A stretch of DNA of 64,000 bases from Lentilactobacillus buchneri (GCF_018314255.1 NZ_CP073066.1:1364001-1428000); one strand, 5' to 3'. Counted from the first letter of the stretch, positions 25,794-35,662 are shown. A program made the numbers and translations. Notes: generated by a model from the letters alone, not told the origin.

Positions 25794-25842
25794 GTGACAT
25801 TTTACTGAGAAATTAATTTCATTTCTCAAAATACCTTGTCAC
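25794..25842. promoter_or_regulatory. Nested inverted repeats upstream of the CnaB protein gene
   Basis: GTGACA (25794-25799) faces TGTCAC (25837-25842), and inside them TGAGAAAT (25806-25813) faces ATTTCTCA (25821-25828). The arms are perfect. This might be an operator or a leader structure. The rest of the 25738-25999 gap holds nothing recognised. Confidence 0.45.
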
Positions 25843-25999
25843 GATACGATTCTAGCGTTACGATTTAACTATACCGCAGTTACACAAGGGGAAATATGCC
25901 GATAACGTACTGGGAATACGCGGGTTGCGAGGCATTATTAATGTGTAATGACGGTGCAATACCGACTTAATCGGAAAATTTCATATTTAGGGGGAATAT

Positions 26000-27655
26000 A
26001 TGATGAGTTGTTCATTTCATAAGCTGCATAATTTTGTTGTGGCGCATTTTAAGCTGCTAAGTATCATTGCAATCTTTCTTTGCACGTTTGCTTCGGCAGC
26101 CGCTGTTTCTGACAGTGCAAGTGCTGCCGATATTGATTCGACAATTACCGGACTGTCTGCCACGTCCGCCAAAGAAGACGGTGCGACCGTGTTACCTGCT
26201 GTTTCACAACAGTGGTATGCCGGTCCGGTCCACACACTGGATTATGATTTTAAGATTGCTGACGGGACAACTGTTAATAACGGTGATACTGCCACAGTCA
26301 CGTTACCGACTGGTGCAACATTTCGAACACCAGAGAAATTTGATATCAAATCAAGCAACACCAACGAAACGGTTGGCCAATTTGTTGCCAATCCAAAGGC
26401 CACGACTGGGCAAATTACGTTCAGTAACGCGGCTTATTGGGCCAAATACAACACCAACCGGCACGGGTCATTGGAATTCTCAGTCACCGGTACCCGCGCA
26501 TTTACCCCCAGCTATCCAGTGAACGTTTTTCTTGCCAAAAATGGTTGGGGCATCAACGAAACTGTCCGTCCGAATGGGACTTTGGCGCAAGTAAACTGGC
26601 AGGTCTTGGTTAACCCCAATAACCGCCAGTTGAACAATGTCCAAGTTGAAGATACTTTGGGCAATACAACCGCACAAACCTTTGATCCTAAATCAGTAAC
26701 GGTGACTGACAATGCCGGCGGCCAAACAATCGCTGCCAGCCATTACACCATCACCCCAACTGATTCTGGATTCACTTTCCAGTGGAATGGCACACTGGAT
26801 AAGGCAATTAATATTATGTATCATTCCGACATCAGTAACGATAATGAATACAGCCTTTACGGTACTGAATTGGATTTGCCAAACACGGCCTCAATTACGG
26901 CCAGTGACATCACGACAGCTGCCGCCGGAACACCCGTTACGACTTCAAACACCAAGACGGTGGTTCTGACAATGGGTAAAGGTTCCGCAACCGGTGATCA
27001 CACCGACGCCACCACGAGTCTCACTGTCAAAAAGGTCTGGCAGGATGTTCCTGATGGTGTCACCACACCAGCTGTTACTGCTAAGTTGTACGCGGACGGC
27101 AAGGATACCGGCAAGACGGTTACCCTCAATGAAGCTAATTCATATCAGGCTCAGTTTAACGGCTTGGCCAAATTTGCCAAAGACGGTCACGCAATCAGTT
27201 ACACGGTCAACGAAGCTTCAGTGCCGGAGGGTTATAAGAGTGATCCGGATGGTAACAAGCCGCAGGCACCCGATAGTAATGGCGTAGTTACCCTTACCAA
27301 TGTTTATCAGAAGAAACCGCAATGCTTCACCTATGTTCACGTCATAAAGACCTGGAAGAACGTGCCATTTTGGAAGTGCACTCCACGGGTTCATGTGACG
27401 TTGTATCAAAATGGGGTTCCATATCGATTTAGAACATTAAGCTATTTTGATTGTTACCGAACGACTTTTCGTTACTTGCCGCAGTATGACAGTCAAGGAA
27501 ACCAGTTTGTGTACACAGTCGCTGAAGACTACGTCCCATTTGGCTACAAGACTAAGACCCCAGGTCAGCAAACACCAGACGCCAATAATAATGTCAACTT
27601 GATCAACGTTTATAACAAACGTCATCATCACTTCATTCCGTGCTGGGGATGGTAA
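26000..27655 (+). CDS. Secreted adhesin-like protein with two CnaB domains, no LPXTG anchor
   Basis: The protein has 551 residues. A signal peptide covers about 1-42, ending SAAD. Residues 45-330 look like the two Ig-like adhesion/collagen-binding domains of Gram-positive adhesins. Two CnaB repeats follow (about 335-430 and 437-535), each with the Lys (VKKVW, VIKTW) and Glu (VNEAS, VAEDY) needed for an intramolecular isopeptide bond. The second repeat is unusual, with cysteines (QCFTYVHV, FWKCTP, YFDCYR) and many aromatics. The C terminus ends HHHFIPCWGW instead of a sortase motif and membrane anchor. It may therefore be released or held by other contacts. A GGGGGAA site precedes the ATG. Confidence 0.8.
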   Translation: MMSCSFHKLHNFVVAHFKLLSIIAIFLCTFASAAAVSDSASAADIDSTITGLSATSAKEDGATVLPAVSQQWYAGPVHTLDYDFKIADGTTVNNGDTATVTLPTGATFRTPEKFDIKSSNTNETVGQFVANPKATTGQITFSNAAYWAKYNTNRHGSLEFSVTGTRAFTPSYPVNVFLAKNGWGINETVRPNGTLAQVNWQVLVNPNNRQLNNVQVEDTLGNTTAQTFDPKSVTVTDNAGGQTIAASHYTITPTDSGFTFQWNGTLDKAINIMYHSDISNDNEYSLYGTELDLPNTASITASDITTAAAGTPVTTSNTKTVVLTMGKGSATGDHTDATTSLTVKKVWQDVPDGVTTPAVTAKLYADGKDTGKTVTLNEANSYQAQFNGLAKFAKDGHAISYTVNEASVPEGYKSDPDGNKPQAPDSNGVVTLTNVYQKKPQCFTYVHVIKTWKNVPFWKCTPRVHVTLYQNGVPYRFRTLSYFDCYRTTFRYLPQYDSQGNQFVYTVAEDYVPFGYKTKTPGQQTPDANNNVNLINVYNKRHHHFIPCWGW

Positions 27656-27765
27656 CACCAGATTGTAGAATGGTGTGATTAATCCCAGAGCTTAAGTAAA
27701 TCAAGCAATTGTTCCTGATTGATGGGGATGATTGCTTGATTTACTTAAGCGGCTGGCGGTCGTCT
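27656..27765 (+). repeat. Variable-core hairpin element, copy E (degenerate base)
   Basis: The apical stem pairs 27690-27715 with 27725-27750. Twenty outer base pairs are perfect, the rest pair with wobbles, and the loop is TGATTGATG. The left boundary AATCCCAGA and right boundary GGCT match copy C (GATCCCAGA, GGCC), but the basal helices are weak. It begins directly after the stop codon of the CnaB protein gene. Confidence 0.65.
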
Positions 27766-27808
27766 TGATTCATGACAACGCCAAATCAGTTTGCACGGAG
27801 GTGATTAC

Positions 27809-29158
27809 ATGGACATATGGGTTATCATTTGGGTCTTCTTATTCATCTCATTGTTTAGTACCATGGGATTTGGCATTCTCAATCTCTTCAATATTTTTTG
27901 CCATAAAAATGCTGAGGCCCATTATTCGGTTGATATTCAGCGAAAAGTTAAGCATATGTATATTATGATGCCGGCACTCAATGAAGCGAATGAAATTGAA
28001 GCCACTGTTAGCCGGCTGTTGCGGGCAATGAGTCCACTTCCCTGTAAGACGACTTTGATTATCATTAACGATGGTTCAGACGACGGCACGGATGTGAAAT
28101 TACAAAGATTCGTGGGCAATAACCGGGTGCACATTTTGACTCGCAAACTGCCTCATGCCAGAGAAGGTAAGGGGAAAGCTCTCAACGATGGCCTAAAGTG
28201 GATTACAACGCAAACCCACGACTTCAAACAGACGGTTGTCGGCGTAATCGACAGCGATTCAAAACCCAGCTTCAAGATTTTGTTGAACATTTTCAATGGT
28301 TTTACCCATTCCAATTATGATTTATTACAAACCGGCATCTCGATCAGCAACATTCATAACTTTCTGACTTTGATGCAGGAATTTGAGTTTGGCGTTCCCA
28401 ACTTCTTACAGCAGATTATCCGCATGGGCTGGGGGAGTGCGATCGCGTCCGGCAACGGCTAGTTCATGACCTTGGAAATGGCCACCCAAATCAAATGGAA
28501 TAATTCACTGCTCGACGATTTGGAATTTAGTATCAACGGTTTGCTGCATGGTTTTAATGGTGGGTTTCTTGCCAACACCTTTATGCCTCAAGAAGGCGTC
28601 AATCAATACAAACCCTTAATCAAGCAGCGTGTCCGCTGGTGTCAAGGCGGGATGCAGTGTCTCAAACGATACGGCAAGCGGGTTTTCTTCTCCAAGAAAA
28701 TCCCACCAAAGCTTAAAACTGATTTAATCATCTTTATGATTCTGCCGTTTTTCTCGATGCTGTTTACATTCAGCTCGTTGCTGGCAACCATTGTGATGAC
28801 CTATCATTTGGTCGTGTTCCCTCGAAAGACCATGATGGTAGTTGGCACGGTTATCTTAATAGGGATGCTGATTACTTATTTGATGATTTTTTTGGCCAAT
28901 CGATTGATGAGACAGCCTAGCGATCACTTTAATTATCGGGATACGGTTGTCATGGTTGAAGGTAACCTGATTTACTCATGGATGCTGACACCGGTTGCCT
29001 TTATTTCTTTTTATCGCTTGGTGACCAAGCGCAGTGACTGGGCGAAGACTGCTCATGGAAGAGCTAGCCAATCACTTCGAAGTGCAATTCCAAAGCGAAT
29101 GGTGTACGGCCGTTCCTATAAAACCAGCGGTGCAGAAGAGGGATCAGGGAGACGATGA
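27809..29158 (+). pseudogene. GT2-family membrane glycosyltransferase interrupted by an in-frame TAG
   Basis: Translation from the ATG at 27809 (after GGAGGTGATTAC) gives one continuous frame to 29158, except for TAG at 28460-28462. The sequence around it reads ASGNG-stop-FMTLEM. The conserved GT2 motif there is GNGQF, so a CAG to TAG change is the likely cause. Before the stop are the N-terminal membrane segment, NDGSDDGT and the IDSDSK acidic motif. After it are DDLEFS, the KQRVRW product motif (QxxRW) and three membrane segments. Whole, the enzyme would be a processive or polysaccharide-type glycosyltransferase of about 449 residues. As it stands, the two halves are split. A suppressor, reinitiation at the ATG of FMTL or a sequencing error are alternatives. 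Confidence 0.85.
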
Positions 29159-29248
29159 CTGACAGAGTTTTGGTCCTCTCATTTAAAAAGAAGCTGTCAC
29201 ATTCTCCAATCAAGGGATTCATACAAAGTTAATAGTCTTAAGAAGTAG

Positions 29249-29286
29249 GCCGAGACAACTGGATTAAGGGTTGTCTCGGCTTTTTT
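29249..29286 (+). terminator. Terminator after the glycosyltransferase gene
   Basis: GCCGAGACAA (29249-29258) pairs with TTGTCTCGGC (29271-29280), and six T follow. Apart from this and the next promoter, 29159-29573 shows no gene. Confidence 0.9.
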
Positions 29287-29465
29287 GCGCTCTTCTTTCA
29301 GCTAGCGGGAGCGTTGCCGTTGATTCTTAATTTTAAAAGAATCCAGTAATCATTTTAGAATCGCGAACAACCGATTAACGCCTTTCAAATGGGGTTTCAG
29401 ACACATATCTCATCACCTTGTTCATCCTTAAATAACAAATATTTACAAAAAACACTTAACATGGT

Positions 29466-29494
29466 TTGAAATGAGAATACAATGAGAATATAAT
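29466..29494 (+). promoter_or_regulatory. Promoter(s) of the opp operon
   Basis: TTGAAA (29466-29471) and TATAAT (29489-29494) are 17 bp apart. A second, overlapping promoter, TTAACA with TACAAT 16 bp apart, lies 11 bp upstream, because ATGAGAATAYA is tandemly repeated here (29471-29492). Confidence 0.65.
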
Positions 29495-29573
29495 GTTTTC
29501 TAATTAAACAATCATACCGTTCATTAATTTTTAATGTTTATACATAAATACATTGCCAAAAGGAGATATTCTC

Positions 29574-30605
29574 GTGGTTGATACAAATTCTGACCAATTC
29601 TTGAGCATCAAAAATGTCAGCACCGCATTCAAGATTAATGGTCAATACTATGATGCCGTTTCAAACGTCAACCTTGAAGTAAAGCATGATGAAATTCTCG
29701 CAATTGTGGGGGAGTCCGGTTGTGGGAAGAGTACTTTGGCAACCACCATTATGGGGCTGCATGATCCGGAAGAAACTCAAATTTCCGGGGAAATCGATTT
29801 TGAGGGAACCGATTTATTGAAACTTGATGAGAAGGGCTATAACCAGGTTCGGGGAGCCAAAATTGGCATGATTTTCCAGGACCCACTGTCAGCTCTGAAC
29901 CCATTAAAACGAATTGAAGATCAGATTCAAGAAGTGATGGTTTATCACACCAAGATGACCGAAAAACAGCGTCATGCCCGGGTGATTGAATTGCTGAACC
30001 AAGTTGGCATCGAAGATCCTGAACGGACCGCGCACCAGTTTCCACATCAACTTTCCGGTGGGATGCGCCAACGAATTATTATTGCGATTGCAATCGCTTG
30101 TAAGCCCGACTTAATCATCGCGGACGAACCGACAACCGCTTTGGATGTCACGATTCAGGCCCAAATATTGGATGTTTTAAGAGATATTCAAAGAGAAAAC
30201 CACGCCGGCATTATTCTGATTACCCATGATCTCGGGGTTGTCGCCGAAACAGCCGACCGGGTTGCTGTCATGTATGCCGGCCAAATTGTCGAACAGGGAA
30301 CTGCCGCTCAAATCTTTAATGAGCCCAAGCACCCTTATACCCGCTCACTGCTTAGATCGATGCCGCAGCGGGACAACGAAAATGATGAGCTCTATGTGAT
30401 TAAGGGCATGGTACCGTCACTTCAACGGATGCCAAAGGATGGCGATCGATTTGCACCGCGGATTCCTTGGATTCCAGCCTCGGCTCACGAAGCCCATCCA
30501 GCCATGCACGACATTGGCGACAATCACTTAGTCCGCTGCACCTGCTATAAAGACTTTTATTTCCCAGACCAAGTAAAGGAGGGCGCCGGTCATGAGTCTA
30601 ATTGA
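29574..30605 (+). CDS. oppD: Oligopeptide ABC transporter ATP-binding protein OppD
   Basis: The protein has 343 residues from a GTG at 29574, chosen for the AAAGGAGA site just upstream. It carries Walker [10 protein letters not shown] near residue 48, the ABC signature LSGGMRQR near 160, Walker [13 protein letters not shown] near 180 and the H-loop ITHD. The C-terminal oligopeptide-transporter domain includes PRIPW and a CTCY cysteine pair. In related proteins this region binds an iron-sulfur cluster, here possibly incomplete. It overlaps oppF by 14 bases and begins the oppDFBCA operon, which feeds peptides to cytoplasmic peptidases such as PepC. Confidence 0.95.
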   Translation: MVDTNSDQFLSIKNVSTAFKINGQYYDAVSNVNLEVKHDEILAIVGESGCGKSTLATTIMGLHDPEETQISGEIDFEGTDLLKLDEKGYNQVRGAKIGMIFQDPLSALNPLKRIEDQIQEVMVYHTKMTEKQRHARVIELLNQVGIEDPERTAHQFPHQLSGGMRQRIIIAIAIACKPDLIIADEPTTALDVTIQAQILDVLRDIQRENHAGIILITHDLGVVAETADRVAVMYAGQIVEQGTAAQIFNEPKHPYTRSLLRSMPQRDNENDELYVIKGMVPSLQRMPKDGDRFAPRIPWIPASAHEAHPAMHDIGDNHLVRCTCYKDFYFPDQVKEGAGHESN

Positions 30606-31572
30606 AATTAACGGCCTTAAGGTTCATTATCCGATTCGCGGCGGCTTCTGGAACCGCGTCGTCGATAACGTCAAAGCGGTTGACGGGGTCACCTTCGATA
30701 TTGAAGCTGGCGAAACCTATGGCCTGGTTGGTGAGTCTGGCTCCGGTAAATCAACAACCGCCAAAGCAATCATCGGCTTGGAAAAAGCAACCGCCGGAAC
30801 CGTTATGTACAAAGGAAAAGACGTCACGAAGGGCGAAAATCGGCGCAAACTCGATTATAACCGCGACGTGCAAATGATTTTCCAGGATTCGCTTTCGAGT
30901 CTAAATCCCCGTAAACGAATCGAAGATGTCATCGCGGAACCACTGCGCAATTTTGAGCATCTCGATAAAGAAGAAGAAAAGCTCCGGGTTCTTCAATTGT
31001 TGGATATTGTCGGCTTGGACGCTGATGCCCTATACAAATATCCCCACCAATTTTCAGGCGGCCAGCGACAACGAATTGGCGTTGCAAGAGCAGTCGCCAC
31101 CCATCCAAAATTGATTATCGCAGACGAACCGGTATCTGCCCTGGACCTTTCCGTTCAAGCCCAGGTGCTGAACTTCATGAAGAAAATTCAACGTCAGTTT
31201 GGAATTTCCTATCTCTTCATCTCCCATGATTTAGGAGTTGTTCGTCACATGTGCAAGAACATCGCCATCATGACCCGCGGCCGAATCGTTGAGGTTGGGA
31301 CCCGGGATGATATCTACAATAATCCAATGCACATTTATACCAAACGCCTGCTGGCTGCGATTCCTGAAACCAACGTGAATCATCGAGAGGAGCACCGCAA
31401 GCATCGTTTAGAGATTGAGAAAATTTACCAAGAACAGCAGAAAACTTATTACGATCAAGACGGCATGGCGTTTCCACTCGTCAAAGTCTCACCAACTCAC
31501 TCGGTGGCTTTACCGCCTGAGTTAGCTAAGGAATTTGAACAGCAGTCTGAGAACAAGGGGGTAAACGTCTGA
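30592..31572 (+). CDS. oppF: Oligopeptide ABC transporter ATP-binding protein OppF
   Basis: The protein has 326 residues, with Walker A GESGSGKST near 50, signature FSGGQRQR near 155, Walker B LIIADEPVSALD near 175 and H-loop ISHD. It forms the heterodimeric ATPase with OppD. The C-terminal tail is longer and more charged than the ATPase core. The start overlaps oppD, with a GGAGG site inside oppD. The stop overlaps the next start (TGATG). Confidence 0.95.
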   Translation: MSLIEINGLKVHYPIRGGFWNRVVDNVKAVDGVTFDIEAGETYGLVGESGSGKSTTAKAIIGLEKATAGTVMYKGKDVTKGENRRKLDYNRDVQMIFQDSLSSLNPRKRIEDVIAEPLRNFEHLDKEEEKLRVLQLLDIVGLDADALYKYPHQFSGGQRQRIGVARAVATHPKLIIADEPVSALDLSVQAQVLNFMKKIQRQFGISYLFISHDLGVVRHMCKNIAIMTRGRIVEVGTRDDIYNNPMHIYTKRLLAAIPETNVNHREEHRKHRLEIEKIYQEQQKTYYDQDGMAFPLVKVSPTHSVALPPELAKEFEQQSENKGVNV

Positions 31573-32531
31573 TGTGGAAAACAATTTTACGCCGGGTCTT
31601 AATTATGATTCCGGAATTAATTATCTTGAGTATTTTGGTTTTCTTGCTGGCCAAGGCCATGCCTGGTGACCCATTTACCGGGTCAATTAACCCCCGAGCT
31701 GATCCTGCTCAAATTCATCATTTAATGGAAATCCATGGATTGTACGATCCCTGGTACCAGCAATACTGGAACTGGGTTGTTCATTTGTTCCACGGCGATC
31801 TGGGGATGAGTTATGAGTACCAGGAACCAGTTGTTGATTTGATTCAACAGCGGGGTGCCAATACTTTATGGCTCGCATTATTCACAATGGTTTTGACTTA
31901 CGGGATCGGTCTGCCGCTTGGGATGTACGCTGCCCATCATGAAGGCAAACTGCAAGACACTTTGGTACGTGTATATACATATGTCACAATGTCGATTCCA
32001 TTCTTCGTTGTTTTAGTTATCGGAATTTGGATTTTTGGTTACGCATTGAACTGGTTCCCAACCAGTGGATCAGTTTCCGCTCAGGCAAGCGGACTTGGCG
32101 GGACGGTGTTGTCCCGGCTCGACCACATCATTTTACCCGGGCTTTTAGGAGCGTTGTTTGGAACTGTCAACATCGTTCAGTACCTGCGTTCAGAAGTCAT
32201 TGATGCCAAGCACTCCGATTACGTCCGCACCGCTCGTTCCAAAGGGGTGCCGATGAAGGATATTTATCGTCACCATATCTTCCGTAACTCACTGTTGCCA
32301 ATCGCCGCTTTTGCCGGATACTCCATCACTGGCCTGCTTGGTGGGTCGATCTTTACTGAAATGGTCTTCTCTTATCCTGGTATGGGGCTCTTATTCTTGA
32401 ACGCCATCAACTTCCGGGATTACACCGTCATTACCGCGTTGGTGCTGCTATATGGCTTCCTGAACTTGCTGGGAACTTTGCTTTCAGACATTGTCTTGAG
32501 CATCGTTGACCCACGAGTTCGGGTTGAGTAG
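31572..32531 (+). CDS. oppB: Oligopeptide ABC transporter permease OppB
   Basis: This 319-residue membrane protein has six hydrophobic segments. The N-terminal PELIILSILVFLLAKAMPGDP region is typical of OppB/DppB. The cytoplasmic loop that contacts the ATPases is the EVIDAKHSDYVRTARSKG segment (EAA motif) near 205-225. The gene is translationally coupled to oppF and lies 3 bases ahead of oppC. Confidence 0.95.
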   Translation: MWKTILRRVLIMIPELIILSILVFLLAKAMPGDPFTGSINPRADPAQIHHLMEIHGLYDPWYQQYWNWVVHLFHGDLGMSYEYQEPVVDLIQQRGANTLWLALFTMVLTYGIGLPLGMYAAHHEGKLQDTLVRVYTYVTMSIPFFVVLVIGIWIFGYALNWFPTSGSVSAQASGLGGTVLSRLDHIILPGLLGALFGTVNIVQYLRSEVIDAKHSDYVRTARSKGVPMKDIYRHHIFRNSLLPIAAFAGYSITGLLGGSIFTEMVFSYPGMGLLFLNAINFRDYTVITALVLLYGFLNLLGTLLSDIVLSIVDPRVRVE

Positions 32532-32534
32532 GGG

Positions 32535-33497
32535 GTGCTGAAGATGAAACGAGATATTGAAGACGCAACGACCATTTCCAAAGAGGACCTCGCTAAATTA
32601 ACTAAAGAAGCCAATGAAGAAGCCACCCCGTCACGGCTTAAAATCATGTGGGGTGAGTTTAAGGCTGATAAACCGGCGATGGTTTCCCTCTTCTTATTAG
32701 TATTCTTTATTCTGTTTGTGATTATCGCTTCAGAATTCATTGATGTTCCCAAAATGATGGAAACCAACATCATGGGCTACTACAATAAGCCCTTTACCCC
32801 GGATTACTGGCTGGGTGCCGATGCTGGTGGCCGTTCCATTGCCAAAGAATTAATCGTTGGCTCACGTAACTCAATTTCGATTGCGATTGGTTTGACGATC
32901 ATCTCATCAACTTTTGGTATCTGCTGGGGTCTGGTTTCCGGGTACTACGGCGGCTTGGTTGATTTGGCCATGCAGCGTGTTTATGACTTCATGATGATTA
33001 TTCCAATGCTGATGACAATTATTGTGATTGTGACGATTATTCCACATTACAATGCCATCACGTTGACGCTGATCCTGTCGATCTTCTATTGGATGGGAAC
33101 TTCACGACTCATCCGTTCGCGAACGTTAGCTGAATCGCAAAAGGATTACGTCGCAGCTTCCAAGACTTCCGGTACCAGTAATTTTAAGATCATTTTTAGA
33201 GAAATTATGCCAAACATTTCGTCATTGATCATTGTTGATACTACTTTGTCATTCGCTGAAAACATTGGTGTTGAAACTGGACTGTCATTCTTGGGCTTTG
33301 GCCTGCCAATGGGAACCCCATCACTAGGAACTTTGATCGCCAATGCCAACGACCCTGAAAATATCACTCAGTACTGGTGGACTTGGTTGCCCGCCGCAAT
33401 TGAGATTATCGTTTTGTGTCTGTCAATCAGTTATATTGGCCAAGTCATGCGTCGAACCACCAACGCTGCTCAACGGCGTGGTCAGGATCAAAAGTAA
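32535..33497 (+). CDS. oppC: Oligopeptide ABC transporter permease OppC
   Basis: The protein has 320 residues with six membrane segments and an N-terminal cytoplasmic tail of about 45 residues. The DYWLGADAGGRS segment is characteristic of OppC, and the EAA loop is AESQKDYVAASKTSG near 195-210. The first in-frame ATG (32535 reads as an alternative start codon, TTG or similar) could move the start to 32544, where GGGGGTG precedes it. The difference is three residues. It pairs with OppB. Confidence 0.93.
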   Translation: MLKMKRDIEDATTISKEDLAKLTKEANEEATPSRLKIMWGEFKADKPAMVSLFLLVFFILFVIIASEFIDVPKMMETNIMGYYNKPFTPDYWLGADAGGRSIAKELIVGSRNSISIAIGLTIISSTFGICWGLVSGYYGGLVDLAMQRVYDFMMIIPMLMTIIVIVTIIPHYNAITLTLILSIFYWMGTSRLIRSRTLAESQKDYVAASKTSGTSNFKIIFREIMPNISSLIIVDTTLSFAENIGVETGLSFLGFGLPMGTPSLGTLIANANDPENITQYWWTWLPAAIEIIVLCLSISYIGQVMRRTTNAAQRRGQDQK

Positions 33498-33591
33498 AAA
33501 TTGGGCATTAAAGGAGATGATGCGGTTTTTGCATATTGAGGTGAGGTTTAGTTGGTAGTGTAGTTCAAATATAGATTTGGAGGGATGTTTC

Positions 33592-35391
33592 ATGAGCAAA
33601 AAGAAATGGCTCACAGCCGGAATTGCGATGCTGTCAGTTATGACACTCGCTGCTTGCTCTAATGGTAAGAGCAGTGAATCAGGCGCCGGCAAGCATGTTT
33701 CAATGTCAGCTACATATAGTGGCCCTGGTAAGGCGACTACAGCAGGAAATAATAGTACTTTGAAGGTTGCTGAAGTTAATGATGCCCCATTTGCCGGGAT
33801 TTCAGCACCAACTTTGGCAAGTAACGCAGAAGATCAAGATGTCTTTTCACCTGGTGGTATGGGCAATATGTTCAATGTAACGAAGGACTATAAGATTGTG
33901 AATGGCGGCCTTGCCAACCAGAAGATTGATCGTAAAGCCAAGACCATTACAATTACCCTTCGTAAGGATGCTAAATGGTCAAATGGTGCTAAGGTAACCG
34001 CCAAAGATGTCGAATATCCATATGAAATCATCGGTAATAAGAGCACCACGTCTCAACAGTATTCAGCTGATTATGCTGCCATTAAAGGGATGGCTGCTTA
34101 CCATGCAGGGAAAGCCAAGACTATTTCAGGCATTACATTCCCTGATGGTCAAAATGGTCGAACCACTGTTATCCATTACAGTAAGATGTCACCTTCAATG
34201 AAGTATGCCGGAAACTCATTTGTCTGGACAACTGTTGAACCATACGAATACTACAAAGGCATTCCAATTTCCAAGTTGGCTGCTTCAAGTAAAGTTCGTA
34301 AAAACCCAATTTTCGTTGGACCATATAAACTGGACAAAGTTGTTCAGGGTGAATCCACTAGTTGGTCACCAAACAAATACTACTATGGCAAGAAGCCACA
34401 AGTTAAACATATTACCATTCAAGTTGTTTCATCTAACAACATTCTGGCTGCTTTCAAGTCTAAGAAATATGACTTCGTTGCCGGTGGTGCTAACTCAGTT
34501 ATGCCATCCAGTCAATATCCTAAGTTCAAGAAGTTGAGTGACTACGGAATTGCCGGTACTCCTTCAATGGGATACAGCTACTTTGGCTTTAATGTTGGCC
34601 ACATGGACACTAAGACCGGATTGAATGTCATGGATAAGAATTCCAAGATGGCTAACAAGGATCTTCGTCGAGCAATGATTTACGCTGCGAATATTAATGC
34701 CGTTGAGAAGAAATTTGGAAACGGTGTTTCATGGCAAGCAAATACCTTGATTCCACCTGCATTCAAGGATGTCTATGACGCTAAGAACCCTGGCTTCAAG
34801 TACAACATGAAGAAAGCCAAATCACTTCTTGATAAAGCAGGCTACAAGAAGAGCGGCAAGTGGCGGACTGATCCAAATGGTAAAAAGCTGGTTATCCATT
34901 TGGGTGCAATGCAAAGCTCAGCTGCTACTGAAGCTGAGTATCAATTCTATCTGCAACAATGGCACAAGCTTGGTTTGAACGTCAAGATGACCGGTGGTAA
35001 GCCAATGGAAATGAATAGTTTCTACGCAACCCTTCAAAAGCCAAAGCAAACATCCATTGATGTCTTCCTTGCTGCATGGTCACTTTCAACGGAACCAACA
35101 CCAACTCAAATTTATGGTGTCGACGCACCATTCAACATGGGTCACTTTGCAACAAAGAAGAACACTGCTTTGATGAAGAGCTTGAACAATGATAAGGCTT
35201 GGAATCCAAAGTATCGTGCTCAACAGTACAAGAAGTGGCAACGTTACATGAACAGTCAAGCTGCTTACGCTCCTGAAAGCTTCAGTTTGGCATGGAGCCC
35301 AGTTAACAAGCGGGTTAAGGGCTACAGTGTTGCACCAACCAACAATGAATTCTGGAGCAACCTTTCATTAACTGCTGCAAATCCAAAATAA
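33592..35391 (+). CDS. oppA: Oligopeptide-binding lipoprotein OppA
   Basis: The protein has 599 residues from the ATG at 33592 (GGAGGG upstream). It has a lipoprotein signal with lipobox LAAC at Cys24 or so. A family-5 extracellular solute-binding domain follows, with TLRKDAKWSNG near 125 and DAPFNMGHF near 515. It catches peptides outside the cell and passes them to OppBC. It is last in the operon, 94 bases after oppC, which allows separate mRNA levels. The stop is directly followed by the copy C hairpin. Confidence 0.94.
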   Translation: MSKKKWLTAGIAMLSVMTLAACSNGKSSESGAGKHVSMSATYSGPGKATTAGNNSTLKVAEVNDAPFAGISAPTLASNAEDQDVFSPGGMGNMFNVTKDYKIVNGGLANQKIDRKAKTITITLRKDAKWSNGAKVTAKDVEYPYEIIGNKSTTSQQYSADYAAIKGMAAYHAGKAKTISGITFPDGQNGRTTVIHYSKMSPSMKYAGNSFVWTTVEPYEYYKGIPISKLAASSKVRKNPIFVGPYKLDKVVQGESTSWSPNKYYYGKKPQVKHITIQVVSSNNILAAFKSKKYDFVAGGANSVMPSSQYPKFKKLSDYGIAGTPSMGYSYFGFNVGHMDTKTGLNVMDKNSKMANKDLRRAMIYAANINAVEKKFGNGVSWQANTLIPPAFKDVYDAKNPGFKYNMKKAKSLLDKAGYKKSGKWRTDPNGKKLVIHLGAMQSSAATEAEYQFYLQQWHKLGLNVKMTGGKPMEMNSFYATLQKPKQTSIDVFLAAWSLSTEPTPTQIYGVDAPFNMGHFATKKNTALMKSLNNDKAWNPKYRAQQYKKWQRYMNSQAAYAPESFSLAWSPVNKRVKGYSVAPTNNEFWSNLSLTAANPK

Positions 35392-35530
35392 GAGTGGGAC
35401 GCGAGGCGTTTTGATCCCAGAATTTAAGTGAAGAAACGAGTTATTCCTGTTTTTGGAATGACTCGTTTCTTTGCTTAAATGGCCGGGATCAGCCGATCGC
35501 CAAGTAGGCTAGACAGGCTTTCAGCCGGCC
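35392..35530 (+). repeat. Variable-core hairpin element, copy C
   Basis: The apical stem pairs 35422-35447 with 35455-35480 (26 positions, three wobbles or mismatches, loop TGTTTTT). The basal helices are GATCCC/GGGATC (35413-35418 with 35485-35490), GGC/GCC and GCGA/TCGC. The element begins with GAGTGGGACGCGAGG overlapping the oppA stop codon. Its 3' tail (35500-35524) matches the tail of copy B at most positions. Confidence 0.8.
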
Positions 35531-35622
35531 GTCGTTGCACGTTTTATCAATATAACATTGGTAATCAAAGCTAGATTGAAAGCTACCATAGCAGTTAATT
35601 TTCCAACTTTCTATAGTTCTAT

Positions 35623-35662
35623 AGAAGCATCCCGAAAGTCTCTAAACTTTCAGGATGCTTCT
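35623..35662 (+). terminator. Hairpin in the oppA-sedolisin gap
   Basis: AGAAGCATCC plus GAAAGT pairs with ACTTTC plus GGATGCTTCT, with one internal mismatch. TTTGTG follows, so it is a weak terminator candidate. Confidence 0.5.
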
